Positions 9,209 through 18,066 of a DNA stretch of 64,000 bases are shown here, piece after piece. The stretch lies in NCBI RefSeq assembly GCF_900113045.1, contig NZ_FONY01000004.1, forward strand, positions 62,001 through 126,000, in the 5' to 3' direction. Each line of letters starts with the position of its first letter. Position 1 is the stretch's first letter. Source of the stretch: Thermoflexibacter ruber (GTDB lineage Bacteria > Bacteroidota > Bacteroidia > Cytophagales > Thermoflexibacteraceae). The position numbers and the translations under genes were made by a program. The notes under the pieces were generated by a model that saw only the letters and a list, made by a program, of their open reading frames with translations, was not told where the DNA came from and did not search any database.

Positions 9209-10153
9209 TTACTTGCTTTGCAATTTTATTTTGAGTTCTTTGATTTCTTCTATGCTTAAACCTGTAATTTGGGCAATGGCTTGTTCGTCAAATCCTGCTT
9301 TGAGCGAGTTCAAGACCACTAACTCGATACCTTCTTTGATACCTTCTTTGATACCTTCTTGCCTCCCTTCTTCTATGCCAAGTCTTCTTCCCTCTTCCAA
9401 GCCATCTTTCCTTCCTTCCATCAGTCCTACTACAAAGGTCGACTGAAACATACTTGCTTGATAGCTCAAATCTTCTAAGTACCTATTATATGCTTTTTGT
9501 TCATTTTCAGGAAGTTTCATAATGTCTAATTCTTGCTTTGCTTTCTGAAGCCCTTTTGCCCTAAAATTAGGTTTAATCTCCTCAGTTTTGAAAAAATAAA
9601 TCCACTCATCAAGCGTATCTTTGGCAACTTCATCAAAATTATTGACCTTGATGAGGTAATATTCGGGGAAAATTTGATACACTTCTTTTTGCCCATATAA
9701 GGCTACCTGAGTCTGACTCAACTGCAAAACATCATTAAAGTGTATGCCTACAAAGTTAGTAGTTCCACGATACACATAATCATTTCCCTGCCCCAAATCA
9801 AAATAGACAATGCTCACAGAAATTATTTTTTTGATTTCTCCATAAGCCATGCCTTTGTACATATTTTCAGTAATTGCTTTTGATGTGCCGTACAAGATAC
9901 GCTGCATATAATCGTATTCTCTGTCGTTTTGGACTTCAATAATCACTAACTCTCCCTTACTGTTCTCCACCAACAAATCTACTCGATTACTTTTATCTAA
10001 CTCATTCTCTCGATTGCTTTCGCTATCCAAGATTTTCTGAATCTTGATGTCTTCCTTGAGCAACTCGCTAAGGAAACCTTCGAGAATATCGAAGTTTGCC
10101 TTATTGCGAAGCAATTTTTTCATTGCCCAATCAAAACGAATTAGCTTTGCCAT
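9209..10153 (-). CDS. Rpn-type PD-(D/E)XK nuclease/putative transposase
   Basis: A 314-aa protein of the Rpn (recombination-promoting nuclease, formerly YhgA-like) family. The catalytic core is seen as RVDLLVENSKGELVIIEVQ, with the Asp and the E-x-Q in place of the usual E-x-K, as is common in this family. The C-terminal 80 residues carry a run of short EGxxxGx repeats (about 245-275: GLMEGRKDGLEEG, GIEEGRQEGIKEG). In the DNA this is a 12-bp tandem repeat that could change in length. Members are DNA endonucleases reported to promote RecA-independent recombination, and they are multicopy in many genomes. There are no inverted repeats around it that would mark it as part of an active IS. Confidence 0.85.
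   Translation of the reverse strand: MAKLIRFDWAMKKLLRNKANFDILEGFLSELLKEDIKIQKILDSESNRENELDKSNRVDLLVENSKGELVIIEVQNDREYDYMQRILYGTSKAITENMYKGMAYGEIKKIISVSIVYFDLGQGNDYVYRGTTNFVGIHFNDVLQLSQTQVALYGQKEVYQIFPEYYLIKVNNFDEVAKDTLDEWIYFFKTEEIKPNFRAKGLQKAKQELDIMKLPENEQKAYNRYLEDLSYQASMFQSTFVVGLMEGRKDGLEEGRRLGIEEGRQEGIKEGIKEGIELVVLNSLKAGFDEQAIAQITGLSIEEIKELKIKLQSK
9328..9360. repeat. 12-bp tandem repeat in the Rpn gene
   Basis: GATACCTTCTTT occurs about 2.75 times in direct tandem and encodes the KEGIKEGI-type repeats of the Rpn protein on the minus strand. The period is a multiple of three, so gain or loss keeps the frame and changes only the length of the C-terminal repeat tract. Confidence 0.7.
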
Positions 10154-10165
10154 ATTCTTTATTAC

Positions 10166-10300
10166 TTATGAAATCCTTACCAACTCCTCAAACTTTCTAA
10201 TATTTTCATGGATTTTATACAGTTGTACCAGATGTTTCACAAGGGCTATCCCATACAACACAGGAACAATAAACTTTGCATAATTTCCTTCCTCTCTCAA
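10166..10300 (-). pseudogene. Possible short ORF or gene remnant
   Basis: A 44-codon open stretch on the minus strand, ending 12 nt upstream of the Rpn start. It reads GNYAKFIVPVLYGIALVKHL and then a charged helix ending EELVRIS. It has no ATG; TTG at 10300 is the only plausible start. The composition looks protein-like, and it could be the tail of a decayed gene or a small peptide co-transcribed with the nuclease gene. I do not recognise it. Confidence 0.25.
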
Positions 10301-10637
10301 ATCTACTTAGCAAAACTTACATTCCCTACATTTTAAGCATTTTTAAGTTTTAGGACTTTCGCTTTTTACATGGTATAGCATGAAAAATTGATTTTGGAGT
10401 ACTAAACCAAAGAAAAGTCCTAAGTTTTACACAAATAAACATAAAAAGAAGATAAAAAAGCAAAATCATACACTCATTACGATACAAATATTCTTTGCGT
10501 TGCAAGAAATAAAAGTGTTGCAGGTAGGTTGATACCTCCAATTTAATGAATGTTAAACCTTTGGCTTTTCCGTGTTTGTTTACGAATTTTACGTGATTTT
10601 GTGTTTTTTATGAAACATAGTAATTAAACTTTTTAGT
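10301..10637. other. Intergenic region upstream of batD
   Basis: No convincing gene. It holds a 10-bp inverted repeat, TTAGGACTTT (10350-10359) and AAAGTCCTAA (10414-10423), separated by 54 bp. AAGTTTT-like sequences flank both arms. A 63-codon minus-strand open frame covers it but has poor, Phe/Tyr/Leu-rich composition and no recognisable feature. Confidence 0.5.
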
Positions 10638-12092
10638 ATGAGAAAAAATATTACTTTGTATCTCTTTGGCTTAGTGGTGTGTATGCTATTGAGTTTTCCT
10701 GTGCTGTCCCAAGAAATCAGCGTAGAAATAGGGAAAACAGAAATAGCCTTGAATGAGGCACTACAAATCACGGCAACGGTTACCAATGGACAACTGACTG
10801 GGGCTGGGGGCTTCCCTGAAATCAAAGGCTTTACTAAAATAGGGACAAGTTCCTCATCTTATACAAATATAGTAAATGGTCGCATTACGCAGTCCCAGAG
10901 TATTATCCAAAACTACAAACCCACCAAAGAGGGAACTTTTCAGATTCCACCTTTTACCATGAGCGTAAACGGGAAATCGGTGAGCTTTGGTGGAGCAACG
11001 GTCAAAGTAAGTGCGGCAGTGCAGCAGCGCGACCCTTGGGACGCTTTTTTTGGCTTTGGAAATAGCGATGAGGGGGATAACATAGACTATGTGAATGTAA
11101 AAGAAGATGCCTTTTTTGCTATTTCTTCTAACAAGGACGAAGTATTTGTGGGAGAGGGCTTTAACTTGTCTATTGCTATGTACATTGCTGACCAAAACCA
11201 AGCTACTATGGAATGGTATGAAACAGGGCAGCAACTGACTGATATTTTGAAAAAAATCAAACCCTCTAACTGCTGGGAAGAAAATTTTAGCATAGAAGAG
11301 ATTATTCCTGAGCGAGTTACCATTGGGGGAAAAGGATACAGGCAGTACAAAATTTACCAGGCTACGTACTATCCGTTGAATAACAAGCCTATCGTTTTTC
11401 CCTCAGTAGAGTTTAAAATGATTAAGTTCAAAGTAGCCAATAAGCCAAGTTTTTTTGGAAGTGCTTACCAGAAAGATTTTACTACCTTCCGCTCTAAACC
11501 CAAGACTATCAGAGTAAAAGACTTGCCCGAGCATCCTTTGAAAAATCAAGTGACTGTGGGGAATTTTAAATTAGAAGAAACGATTAGCAACCAAAATTTG
11601 GAAACAGGGCAGAGCTTTGAGTATAAGTTCAAAGTAGTAGGCGAGGGCAATATCTCAGCTATCAGAGAAGTAACCCCGCCTAAGGTCAATGATTTTGATT
11701 TTTATGCACCCAACGTAAAGCAACAAATCAATCGCGGTGGCGGAACAGTATATGGAAGCAAACTTTTTACCTATATGGCTATTCCCAAAGAGCCAGGGCA
11801 GCACGACTTGGGTAAGTATTTCCAATGGATATATTTTAATCCTACCACTCAAAAATACGACACTCTCAAATCCAGCCTTATTCTCAATGTAACAGGAGAA
11901 AGTAAAATCAATGTTTCTATCGAATCCAACGACAGAGGTGGTTTCTATGACCTCATAGACGAGCAGGAAAACACGCTAATAAGCATAAATCGCGATGAGG
12001 CTATCAAGGGTTTTACCAATATTGGGATATTTAGTCTATTGATTTTGACTGCTTTTTTTGCCTTGAAAAAGAACAAGTTAGATAAAAAGTGA
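10638..12092 (+). CDS. batD: BatD family protein
   Basis: A 484-aa exported membrane protein of the BatD (oxygen tolerance) family. The signal peptide ends at SFPVLSQEIS, several Ig-like beta-sandwich domains follow (about 25-440), and a single transmembrane helix lies near the C-terminus (about 460-480) before a lysine-rich tail. Segments such as IIQNYKPTKEGTFQIPPFTM and FEYKFKVVGEGNISAI are characteristic. BatD normally works with von Willebrand A-domain proteins BatA/BatB and the MoxR ATPase, but none of these is adjacent, so this is a stand-alone copy. Its molecular function in Bacteroidota is not well established. Confidence 0.82.
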   Translation: MRKNITLYLFGLVVCMLLSFPVLSQEISVEIGKTEIALNEALQITATVTNGQLTGAGGFPEIKGFTKIGTSSSSYTNIVNGRITQSQSIIQNYKPTKEGTFQIPPFTMSVNGKSVSFGGATVKVSAAVQQRDPWDAFFGFGNSDEGDNIDYVNVKEDAFFAISSNKDEVFVGEGFNLSIAMYIADQNQATMEWYETGQQLTDILKKIKPSNCWEENFSIEEIIPERVTIGGKGYRQYKIYQATYYPLNNKPIVFPSVEFKMIKFKVANKPSFFGSAYQKDFTTFRSKPKTIRVKDLPEHPLKNQVTVGNFKLEETISNQNLETGQSFEYKFKVVGEGNISAIREVTPPKVNDFDFYAPNVKQQINRGGGTVYGSKLFTYMAIPKEPGQHDLGKYFQWIYFNPTTQKYDTLKSSLILNVTGESKINVSIESNDRGGFYDLIDEQENTLISINRDEAIKGFTNIGIFSLLILTAFFALKKNKLDKK

Positions 12093-12190
12093 TACTTATT
12101 TGGCATATTGTGCTAAAATATTTCTAATTTTAGACGCTCGTTCAGAAATTAAACTTGTAGTCATTTTTGCAAACCCAATAGTTAGTTAAT

Positions 12191-13594
12191 ATGAAAGCAA
12201 AAACATTATTCGATAAAATTTGGGATAGCCATGTAGTTTATTCACAAGAGGGCTATCCTGACGTATTATACATAGATACACACTTCATTCACGAAGTAAC
12301 CTCCCCACAGGCTTTTGCAGGATTGAGAAAAAGAGGACTTCCCGTTTTTCGTACCCAAAGGACGAGGGCTACTGCTGACCACAACGTCCCCACTAAAAAC
12401 CAGCACTTGCCCATATCAGATGCGCTCTCCCGTCTTCAAGTAGAAACCTTAGAAAAAAACTGTAAGGAATTTGGAGTAGAATTGTACGGATTGGGGCATC
12501 CCTATCAGGGCATAGTACACGTCATAGGACCCGAATTGGGCATCACTCAGCCTAATATGACGATAGTGTGTGGAGATAGTCATACCTCTACACATGGAGC
12601 ATTCGGGACAATCGCTTTTGGTATAGGCACAAGCGAGGTAGAGCAAGTACTTGCTACTCAGTGCATTTTACAGTACAAGCCCAAACGCATGAAAATTGAG
12701 ATTAATGGAAAATTGGGGAAAGGAGTCGTTTCCAAAGACATCATTTTATATATCATTTCCAAAATCTCCGCAAGTGGTGGAGTAGGCTATGCCGTAGAGT
12801 ATGCAGGCTCGGCGATTCGCAGTTTGTCTATGGAAGCGCGCATGACGATTTGTAACATGAGCATAGAAATGGGAGCGCGATGTGGCTTGATAGCACCTGA
12901 TGAGGTTACTTTTGAGTACATCAAAGGGAGAGAGTTTGCCCCAAAAGGAGAGGCATGGGACAGGGCAGTGGCACATTGGAAAACCTTAGCAAGTGATGAG
13001 GGGGCAGAGTACGACAAGGTATTAGTATTTGATGCAGAGGATATTACTCCTATGATTACTTACGGAACAAATCCCGGCATGGGCATGAAAATTACAGACA
13101 GAATCCCAACTTCCGAAGAACTCAAAGACGTTTCTGAGGTAACTTCGTTCAAGAAATCCTTGCAGTACATGGGCTTAGACGAAGGTACTCAGATGATTGG
13201 GAAAAAAATAGACTATGTTTTCATAGGGAGTTGTACTAATTCTCGCATCGAGGACTTGCGGATGGTAGCTGATTTTATCAAAGGAAAGAAAAAAGCAGAA
13301 GGTGTAGAGGTACTAATTATACCCGGTTCTAAACAAGTAGAACTGCAAGCAAAGAAAGAAGGTTTAGACCAAATTTTCAAAGAAGCAGGTTTTGACCTGA
13401 GAGAACCCGGGTGTTCGGCTTGCTTAGGCATGAACGAGGACAAAGTTCCCGCAGGAAAGTATTGTGTTTCAACCTCTAACCGCAATTTTGAAGGCAGACA
13501 GGGACCAGGCGCGCGTACCTTTTTGGCAAGCCCTTTGACTGCGGCAATAGCAGCAGTAACAGGCTACATACAAGATGTAAGGGCGTATTTGTAA
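12191..13594 (+). CDS. leuC: 3-isopropylmalate dehydratase large subunit
   Basis: LeuC, the iron-sulfur subunit that with LeuD isomerises 2-isopropylmalate to 3-isopropylmalate in leucine synthesis. The 467-aa length is normal. The aconitase-type active-site segment [14 protein letters not shown] is present. The three cysteines that bind the [4Fe-4S] cluster are C348 (in GSCTNS), C408 and C411 (in EPGCSACLG), and the protein ends with the usual [11 protein letters not shown] region. The odd point is its context: neither leuD nor leuA/leuB follows. The next gene is an ECF sigma factor, so the small subunit must be encoded elsewhere. Confidence 0.96.
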   Translation: MKAKTLFDKIWDSHVVYSQEGYPDVLYIDTHFIHEVTSPQAFAGLRKRGLPVFRTQRTRATADHNVPTKNQHLPISDALSRLQVETLEKNCKEFGVELYGLGHPYQGIVHVIGPELGITQPNMTIVCGDSHTSTHGAFGTIAFGIGTSEVEQVLATQCILQYKPKRMKIEINGKLGKGVVSKDIILYIISKISASGGVGYAVEYAGSAIRSLSMEARMTICNMSIEMGARCGLIAPDEVTFEYIKGREFAPKGEAWDRAVAHWKTLASDEGAEYDKVLVFDAEDITPMITYGTNPGMGMKITDRIPTSEELKDVSEVTSFKKSLQYMGLDEGTQMIGKKIDYVFIGSCTNSRIEDLRMVADFIKGKKKAEGVEVLIIPGSKQVELQAKKEGLDQIFKEAGFDLREPGCSACLGMNEDKVPAGKYCVSTSNRNFEGRQGPGARTFLASPLTAAIAAVTGYIQDVRAYL

Positions 13595-13666
13595 ATTTTT
13601 TTGTATTTATTTCACCATTTTTATTTAACTTGGGCGTTTACTTACCCTTCATATCGCAATTAACTT

Positions 13667-14260
13667 ATGGCGAAACATATATTCATGACCAATGACCAAG
13701 TTTTGGTGGATAGAATAAGAGCAGGAGATAGTAATGCACTCCAATATCTTTACAATAAGCATTTTCCTGTAATTAAGCGATTTATTACTCTCAATAGTGG
13801 TGATATAGAAGATGCAGAAGATATTTATCAGGAAACTATTACTGATGCTTATGAAAAAATCATGAAGCCAGATTTTAAGCTGAGTAGCAGTATGAAAACT
13901 TTTTTATACTCTATCAGTCGCAACAAATGGCTATATAAACTCAGACAGAGAGGAACAGGAGGGGTAAGTTTTGAAGACGTAGAAAACTACATAGAGGATT
14001 TAGACCTTGCTGACGACAATTTCCAAAACTTTGATAATGAATTTCTTGATTATGATGTTTTGTTAAAAGAAGCCTTAGACAAAATGGACGAAACCTGTCG
14101 GAAGCTATTACAACACTTTTATTATGATAGGTTTTCTCTTGATGTTATTGCTCAGAAATTGGGCTACAACAATGCCAATACCGCTAAAGCCAAAAAAAAT
14201 AAGTGCATGAATAGGGCAAAAGAAATTGGAAAAAAATTGTTGGAAAAGTTTGAAGTGTAA
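13667..14260 (+). CDS. ECF-type RNA polymerase sigma factor
   Basis: A 197-aa sigma-70 family factor of the ECF group. Region 2 (about residues 10-85) contains the helix DAEDIYQETITDAYEKIM, equivalent to the core-binding/-10 region. Region 4 (about 135-190) contains an RKLLQHFYYDRFSLDVIAQ helix-turn-helix that reads the -35 element. The next gene, 20 bp downstream, encodes a single-pass membrane protein with an N-terminal anti-sigma-like helix region, so the pair probably forms a sigma/anti-sigma unit. I see no clear autoregulatory ECF promoter in the 72 bp upstream. Confidence 0.86.
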   Translation: MAKHIFMTNDQVLVDRIRAGDSNALQYLYNKHFPVIKRFITLNSGDIEDAEDIYQETITDAYEKIMKPDFKLSSSMKTFLYSISRNKWLYKLRQRGTGGVSFEDVENYIEDLDLADDNFQNFDNEFLDYDVLLKEALDKMDETCRKLLQHFYYDRFSLDVIAQKLGYNNANTAKAKKNKCMNRAKEIGKKLLEKFEV

Positions 14261-14280
14261 ACTGTAATCAATGACGTACT

Positions 14281-15003
14281 ATGTTAATCAATGACGAAAA
14301 TAAAACAGACATTATAGATGCTTATTTGGACGGAAGATTAAGCGGGGCAGATGTCCAAGAGTTGGAAAATAAACTAAAAATAGACAGCGATTTGCGTGCA
14401 GAAGTCCAAACACAAAAAGCTGTCCGCAAATACCTCATACAAAAAGGCAGAGCAGAGCTAAAAGCCAAGCTAAAAATGTTCCACAAAGAAATGCTGGCAA
14501 CTCAGCAAGAAACTACTGAAGCCAAAGAAGTATTTTTGACTTTTCCAAATAAAGAAGAAGTGGCAAAAAATAAACCTGTTATTTTTTCTACCAACAGAAA
14601 AGTTAATTTTGCCATAGCGGCGGCAGTCATAGTGCTTATAATCAGTATTTTTCCTATTTTACCACCAAGCGGGCAGAAAAGCGAAACTTTGGTAGCAGAA
14701 GGAAAAACCTATCAGATAGAACTCAGAGAATTAGGACAAAAAAGTGAGGGCTTTGCAGGGCAGGAAATCTCTGTTGCTGATTCCATTACTTTGCTCATCA
14801 AAGAAAGTAATAAATATACTTTTCATTACCAATTTACTGAAACATTGACTATCTATGCCAAATACTTAGACCCCAATGTTTCTAAAATCTTAGTAGAACA
14901 TGATGCGGAAAAAAATACTTATACTCTGGTCGTAGATGACAAGCGTTATCCTTTGGAAAGAGGTTTCATTGACATCAATCCTTTAAAAGAAGAGGGAAAA
15001 TAG
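14281..15003 (+). CDS. Single-pass membrane protein, probable anti-sigma factor
   Basis: A 240-aa protein with a cytoplasmic helical N-terminus (about 1-100), one transmembrane helix (about 113-130, INFAIAAAVIVLIISIFPIL-like) and a periplasmic beta-rich C-terminus. The early segment IIDAYLDGRLSGADVQELEN is typical of anti-sigma factors in Bacteroidota ECF pairs (zinc-less ASD-like N-termini). With the sigma gene 20 bp upstream, I infer that it holds that sigma factor at the membrane. A short direct repeat, TAATCAATGACG, occurs twice across the gene junction, the second copy overlapping the start of this gene. No enzymatic domain is seen. Confidence 0.65.
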   Translation: MLINDENKTDIIDAYLDGRLSGADVQELENKLKIDSDLRAEVQTQKAVRKYLIQKGRAELKAKLKMFHKEMLATQQETTEAKEVFLTFPNKEEVAKNKPVIFSTNRKVNFAIAAAVIVLIISIFPILPPSGQKSETLVAEGKTYQIELRELGQKSEGFAGQEISVADSITLLIKESNKYTFHYQFTETLTIYAKYLDPNVSKILVEHDAEKNTYTLVVDDKRYPLERGFIDINPLKEEGK

Positions 15004-15008
15004 AGAAA

Positions 15009-15363
15009 TATACTCAAAATAAAATGATTTTTCAATTCCTTTCTCTTGCTGAGAAAGGGACTTTGCTTTTTTGACGCTTTTGTGGAGTTAGCCAATGAAC
15101 AATACTACATGTAACTTTAAGCCCATAGGGCTGTCATCTTTATAGAAAAGAGTAAGCCCAAGCCACCTACAACAACGCCGTAGGCGTGAAATATGCCACC
15201 GCTACGCAGTTTTATGTCGGTATATTCATTATTTTCTACAAAAATAGCACACCTACGGTGTTAGTCTAAAAGTCCATTACTTACATAAGTTTTACACGGA
15301 AAGTGTCAGAGAACAGGGACTTTGGAGTAAAGAAAATTTCAAAACCACTTTTGATTGAGTATA
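15009..15363. mobile_element. MITE-like element with terminal inverted repeats
   Basis: A 355-bp non-coding block bounded by a perfect 9-bp inverted repeat (TATACTCAA at 15009-15017, TTGAGTATA at 15355-15363) whose similarity continues imperfectly inward for about 35 bp. Inside are three small hairpins of one design, five-base arms around a three-base loop: AGCCC-ATA-GGGCT (15120-15132), ACGCC-GTA-GGCGT (15175-15187) and ACACC-TAC-GGTGT (15249-15261). It sits between the stop codon of the anti-sigma-like gene and the hairpin that looks like the operon terminator. That position is what an insertion would give. No clear target duplication or transposase is present. Confidence 0.5.
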
Positions 15364-15382
15364 AATTTTGAAAAGTTTTTAG

Positions 15383-15417
15383 CAGTTGCTTTACTTGGAA
15401 AAGGCAACTGTTTTTTT
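15383..15417 (+). terminator. Intrinsic terminator of the ECF sigma/anti-sigma unit
   Basis: CAGTTGC (15383-15389) pairs with GCAACTG (15404-15410) and is followed by seven Ts. It lies 380 bp beyond the stop codon of the anti-sigma-like gene because the MITE-like block is in between. Confidence 0.6.
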
Positions 15418-15427
15418 ATTACTTTTG
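15395..15427 (+). promoter_or_regulatory. Candidate promoter for the glycosyltransferase gene
   Basis: TACTTTTG at 15420-15427 matches the TAnnTTTG -7 element. A TTG at 15395-15397 is the only -33 candidate, at 22 nt spacing and inside the terminator loop. The -7 part is good, the -33 part weak. Confidence 0.4.
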
Positions 15428-15479
15428 TACCGATAGAATCAGTATTCTCTAATCCTTCTTATTAGAGCCTTCAATATTC

Positions 15480-16700
15480 ATGAAAAAACACGTTTTAGTT
15501 ACTACATTTTGGTCTTTCAAAGATGCTTTGGTGCAGACCTATACCTTGCCTTACCTGAGAATCATGCACCAACACCTGCCCAAAGGAAGCACGATTTACT
15601 TGCTGACTATTGAGCAAGAACGCTATCAGATACAAGCAGAAGAATTGGCTAAGATAGAGGCAGACTTAAAAAAATACAATATTGTTTCTTTACGTTTTAA
15701 TTATTACAGCTATGGGTTTCGCTCGTTGCTCAATTGGGTGTGGATAGTTTTCCGTTTGTTTTTCTTGATATGGTCTAAAAATATACGCTATATTCATTCG
15801 TTTTGTACTACTTCAGGAATGTCAGGCTATTTGCTTTCTATACTTACAGGACGCACCTATTTAATAGATAGTTATGAGCCTCATGCAGAGGCATCGGTAG
15901 AAAATGGAGATTGGAAGCGAAGCAGCTTTCGTTTTAGATTGCTATTTTTTTTAGAAAAATTAGAATCAAAGCGAGCCAAATACATTATTTCGGCAACTGA
16001 GGGCATGAGAAAATATGCCTTAGAAAAGTACAATGCTACTTTTAAAAATTTTTACGTAAAACCGGCATGTGTAGATTTAGCATTGTTTTCTTTCAAAAAT
16101 CGGAAAAATCCAAGTTTAATTAAGGAGTTTGGCTATGAAGGCAAGATAGTGTGTGTGTATGCGGGCAAGTTTGGAGGAATTTATTTGGACAAAGAAATTT
16201 TTGAGTTTTTCAAGGTTGCTGATACCTTTTGGGGAGAAAAATTTAGGCTTTTGGTACTCACCAGCCACCAACCCAAAGAAATAGAAATGCGATGCAAAGC
16301 AGTAGACATAGATTTTTCCAAAGTGCATGTCCGTTTTGTCAATCACTCCCAAATCCCTGATTACATGGGTTTAGCAGACTTTGGAGTTACCCCTGTGAAG
16401 CCTATCCCTACTAAACGCTACTGTACTCCCGTCAAAGACGGGGAATACTGGGCGTTAGGTTTGCCAATAGTGATTACCAGAGATATTTCTGACGACTCAG
16501 AAATTGTGGAAAAGTATAAAATAGGCTCAGTAATGTACGAGTTTACAGCAAGCGAATACCTGAGAAATGTTCAGGAAATAGATGTCCTTTTGCAAAATCA
16601 TACCACTGAAGAACTTTACTATAAAGTTCGCCAAGTTGCCGAGCAGTACCGCAGTTTTGAGATAGCAGAAAAGATTTATAAGGAGATTTATGGAAATTAA
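15480..16700 (+). CDS. GT-B fold glycosyltransferase (GT4-like)
   Basis: A 406-aa cytoplasmic enzyme that probably transfers a sugar from a nucleotide sugar to a surface glycan or glycolipid. It has two Rossmann-like halves: the first contains a hydrophobic stretch (about 80-110, WIVFRLFFLIW) that could touch the membrane. The second begins near VCVYAGKFGG (about 220). A C-terminal region, TPVKDGEYWALGLPIVITRD, corresponds to the donor-binding part of GT-B enzymes. No other polysaccharide genes are beside it, so acceptor and product are unknown. The downstream neighbour is convergent, 21 bp away. Confidence 0.75.
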   Translation: MKKHVLVTTFWSFKDALVQTYTLPYLRIMHQHLPKGSTIYLLTIEQERYQIQAEELAKIEADLKKYNIVSLRFNYYSYGFRSLLNWVWIVFRLFFLIWSKNIRYIHSFCTTSGMSGYLLSILTGRTYLIDSYEPHAEASVENGDWKRSSFRFRLLFFLEKLESKRAKYIISATEGMRKYALEKYNATFKNFYVKPACVDLALFSFKNRKNPSLIKEFGYEGKIVCVYAGKFGGIYLDKEIFEFFKVADTFWGEKFRLLVLTSHQPKEIEMRCKAVDIDFSKVHVRFVNHSQIPDYMGLADFGVTPVKPIPTKRYCTPVKDGEYWALGLPIVITRDISDDSEIVEKYKIGSVMYEFTASEYLRNVQEIDVLLQNHTTEELYYKVRQVAEQYRSFEIAEKIYKEIYGN

Positions 16701-16721
16701 CCTGCTTATTTTATCTATGTT

Positions 16722-17822
16722 TCAATACTTTATCATCACTTTTGCCCCGTTATTGGCAATGGATTGATAAATTGCCTCTATAATCTTCATATCTTTTAAG
16801 CCCTCCTCGCCGTCACAGTTAGGGTGAGGGGTATTGTTCAGAATACAATCTGCCATACCTGTCATCTGCACAGTTTGGTGAGTTACCACAGGCTGATTCA
16901 CTTCTCCTTTACCTGTCTTGGCTTTCAAAGGTCCATACCCAAAAGCAGGATACAGTTCATAATAGTCTTTGTTTCCTGCTACGTACAATCTATCAAAATT
17001 GTTGAAATTATAGGTAGTAGCACAGTTAGCCACTACTCCACTTGGGAATCCCATCTGCCAAGTAATTGTTTCATCAACTTCTTTAAATTTCTCAAAATCA
17101 GTCTTTAACTCCTGCGCTGCTACCCAGATAGGTTCTTCACCTGTGGCATATCTCGCTCCATTAATCGCATAAATGCCCACATCCATCATTGCTCCTCCGC
17201 CTGCATGTTCTTTTTTCAAACGCCACTGATTGGGGTCGCCAATTTTAAAGCCCATAGTTGCATTGACAAAAGAAATCTGCCCTAATTCGCCTGATGCTCG
17301 CATACGTATTAGTTCTCTCGTAAATGGCTCAAAATGTAAGCGATAGCCTATTAATAATTTGACATTGGCGGCTTTACAAGCAGCTATCATTTCTTCTGCT
17401 TCTTTGACGGTAACGGACATAGGTTTCTCACAAATCACGTGTTTGCCCGCTTTGGCGGCTTTGAGCGTATGCGGGTGGTGCAAGGCATTAGTAGAGGTTA
17501 CGTAAACTGCATCAATATTGGGGTTGTTTTTTATATTGTCAAAGGTATCGTAAGAATAACAGTTTTCTTTAGAGAAATTATATTTTTTAGCCCATTCTTC
17601 CAATTTGGAGGGAGTTCCAGAAATAGCTCCTGCTACTATACAGTTGGGGGAGTCTTTCATGGCATCAGCTACCCTGCGAGCATAGCTGCCTAAGCCACAG
17701 AAAGCTACTCTCAATTTGCGGTCTGCTTGTTTCTGAGCGCAAGATTCTTCTAAAGTGCTAATCAGTGGCAACACTACAGAAGTAGCGGTTACTTTTTTTA
17801 AAAAATTACGGCGTGTTGTCAT
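16722..17822 (-). CDS. Secreted Gfo/Idh/MocA family oxidoreductase (Tat substrate)
   Basis: A 366-aa NAD(P)-dependent oxidoreductase acting on a sugar or cyclitol. The N-terminus TTRRNFLKK, followed by a hydrophobic stretch, is a twin-arginine signal, so the folded, cofactor-loaded enzyme is exported. The Rossmann domain has the glycine-rich VAFCGLGSYARRV, and the family signature CEKPMSVT lies at about residue 133. The C-terminal domain includes GGGAMMDVGIYAINGARY, as in glucose-fructose oxidoreductase-like enzymes. It is divergent from a second Tat-exported member of the same superfamily at 18067 with a 244-bp shared upstream region, which suggests joint regulation. Confidence 0.88.
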   Translation of the reverse strand: MTTRRNFLKKVTATSVVLPLISTLEESCAQKQADRKLRVAFCGLGSYARRVADAMKDSPNCIVAGAISGTPSKLEEWAKKYNFSKENCYSYDTFDNIKNNPNIDAVYVTSTNALHHPHTLKAAKAGKHVICEKPMSVTVKEAEEMIAACKAANVKLLIGYRLHFEPFTRELIRMRASGELGQISFVNATMGFKIGDPNQWRLKKEHAGGGAMMDVGIYAINGARYATGEEPIWVAAQELKTDFEKFKEVDETITWQMGFPSGVVANCATTYNFNNFDRLYVAGNKDYYELYPAFGYGPLKAKTGKGEVNQPVVTHQTVQMTGMADCILNNTPHPNCDGEEGLKDMKIIEAIYQSIANNGAKVMIKY

Positions 17823-18066
17823 AGTTTGAGTAAGTTTTTATTGAATTTTACCTTTGTCTTATTTTTGGGTATTTTTATAGATAAAGCAAAGATATGCTTT
17901 TTTAATAATTTGTTTTGAATTTTTTTGTATCATTGTAAGCAAAGTTTTGTTAGGAAAAGTTTTATCATTGAAGCACAGAGTTTTTTATTTTAACTTATTG
18001 ACAAACAAATAATTATAAACATTACAATTCCTATAACATAAGTATTATTTCAAAATTAAAGCTATT

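Noticed and set aside
10350-10541. 63-codon minus-strand open frame in the region before batD
   Set aside because: Aromatic and Leu-rich without motif, spans an inverted repeat, and lacks any supporting promoter or neighbour.
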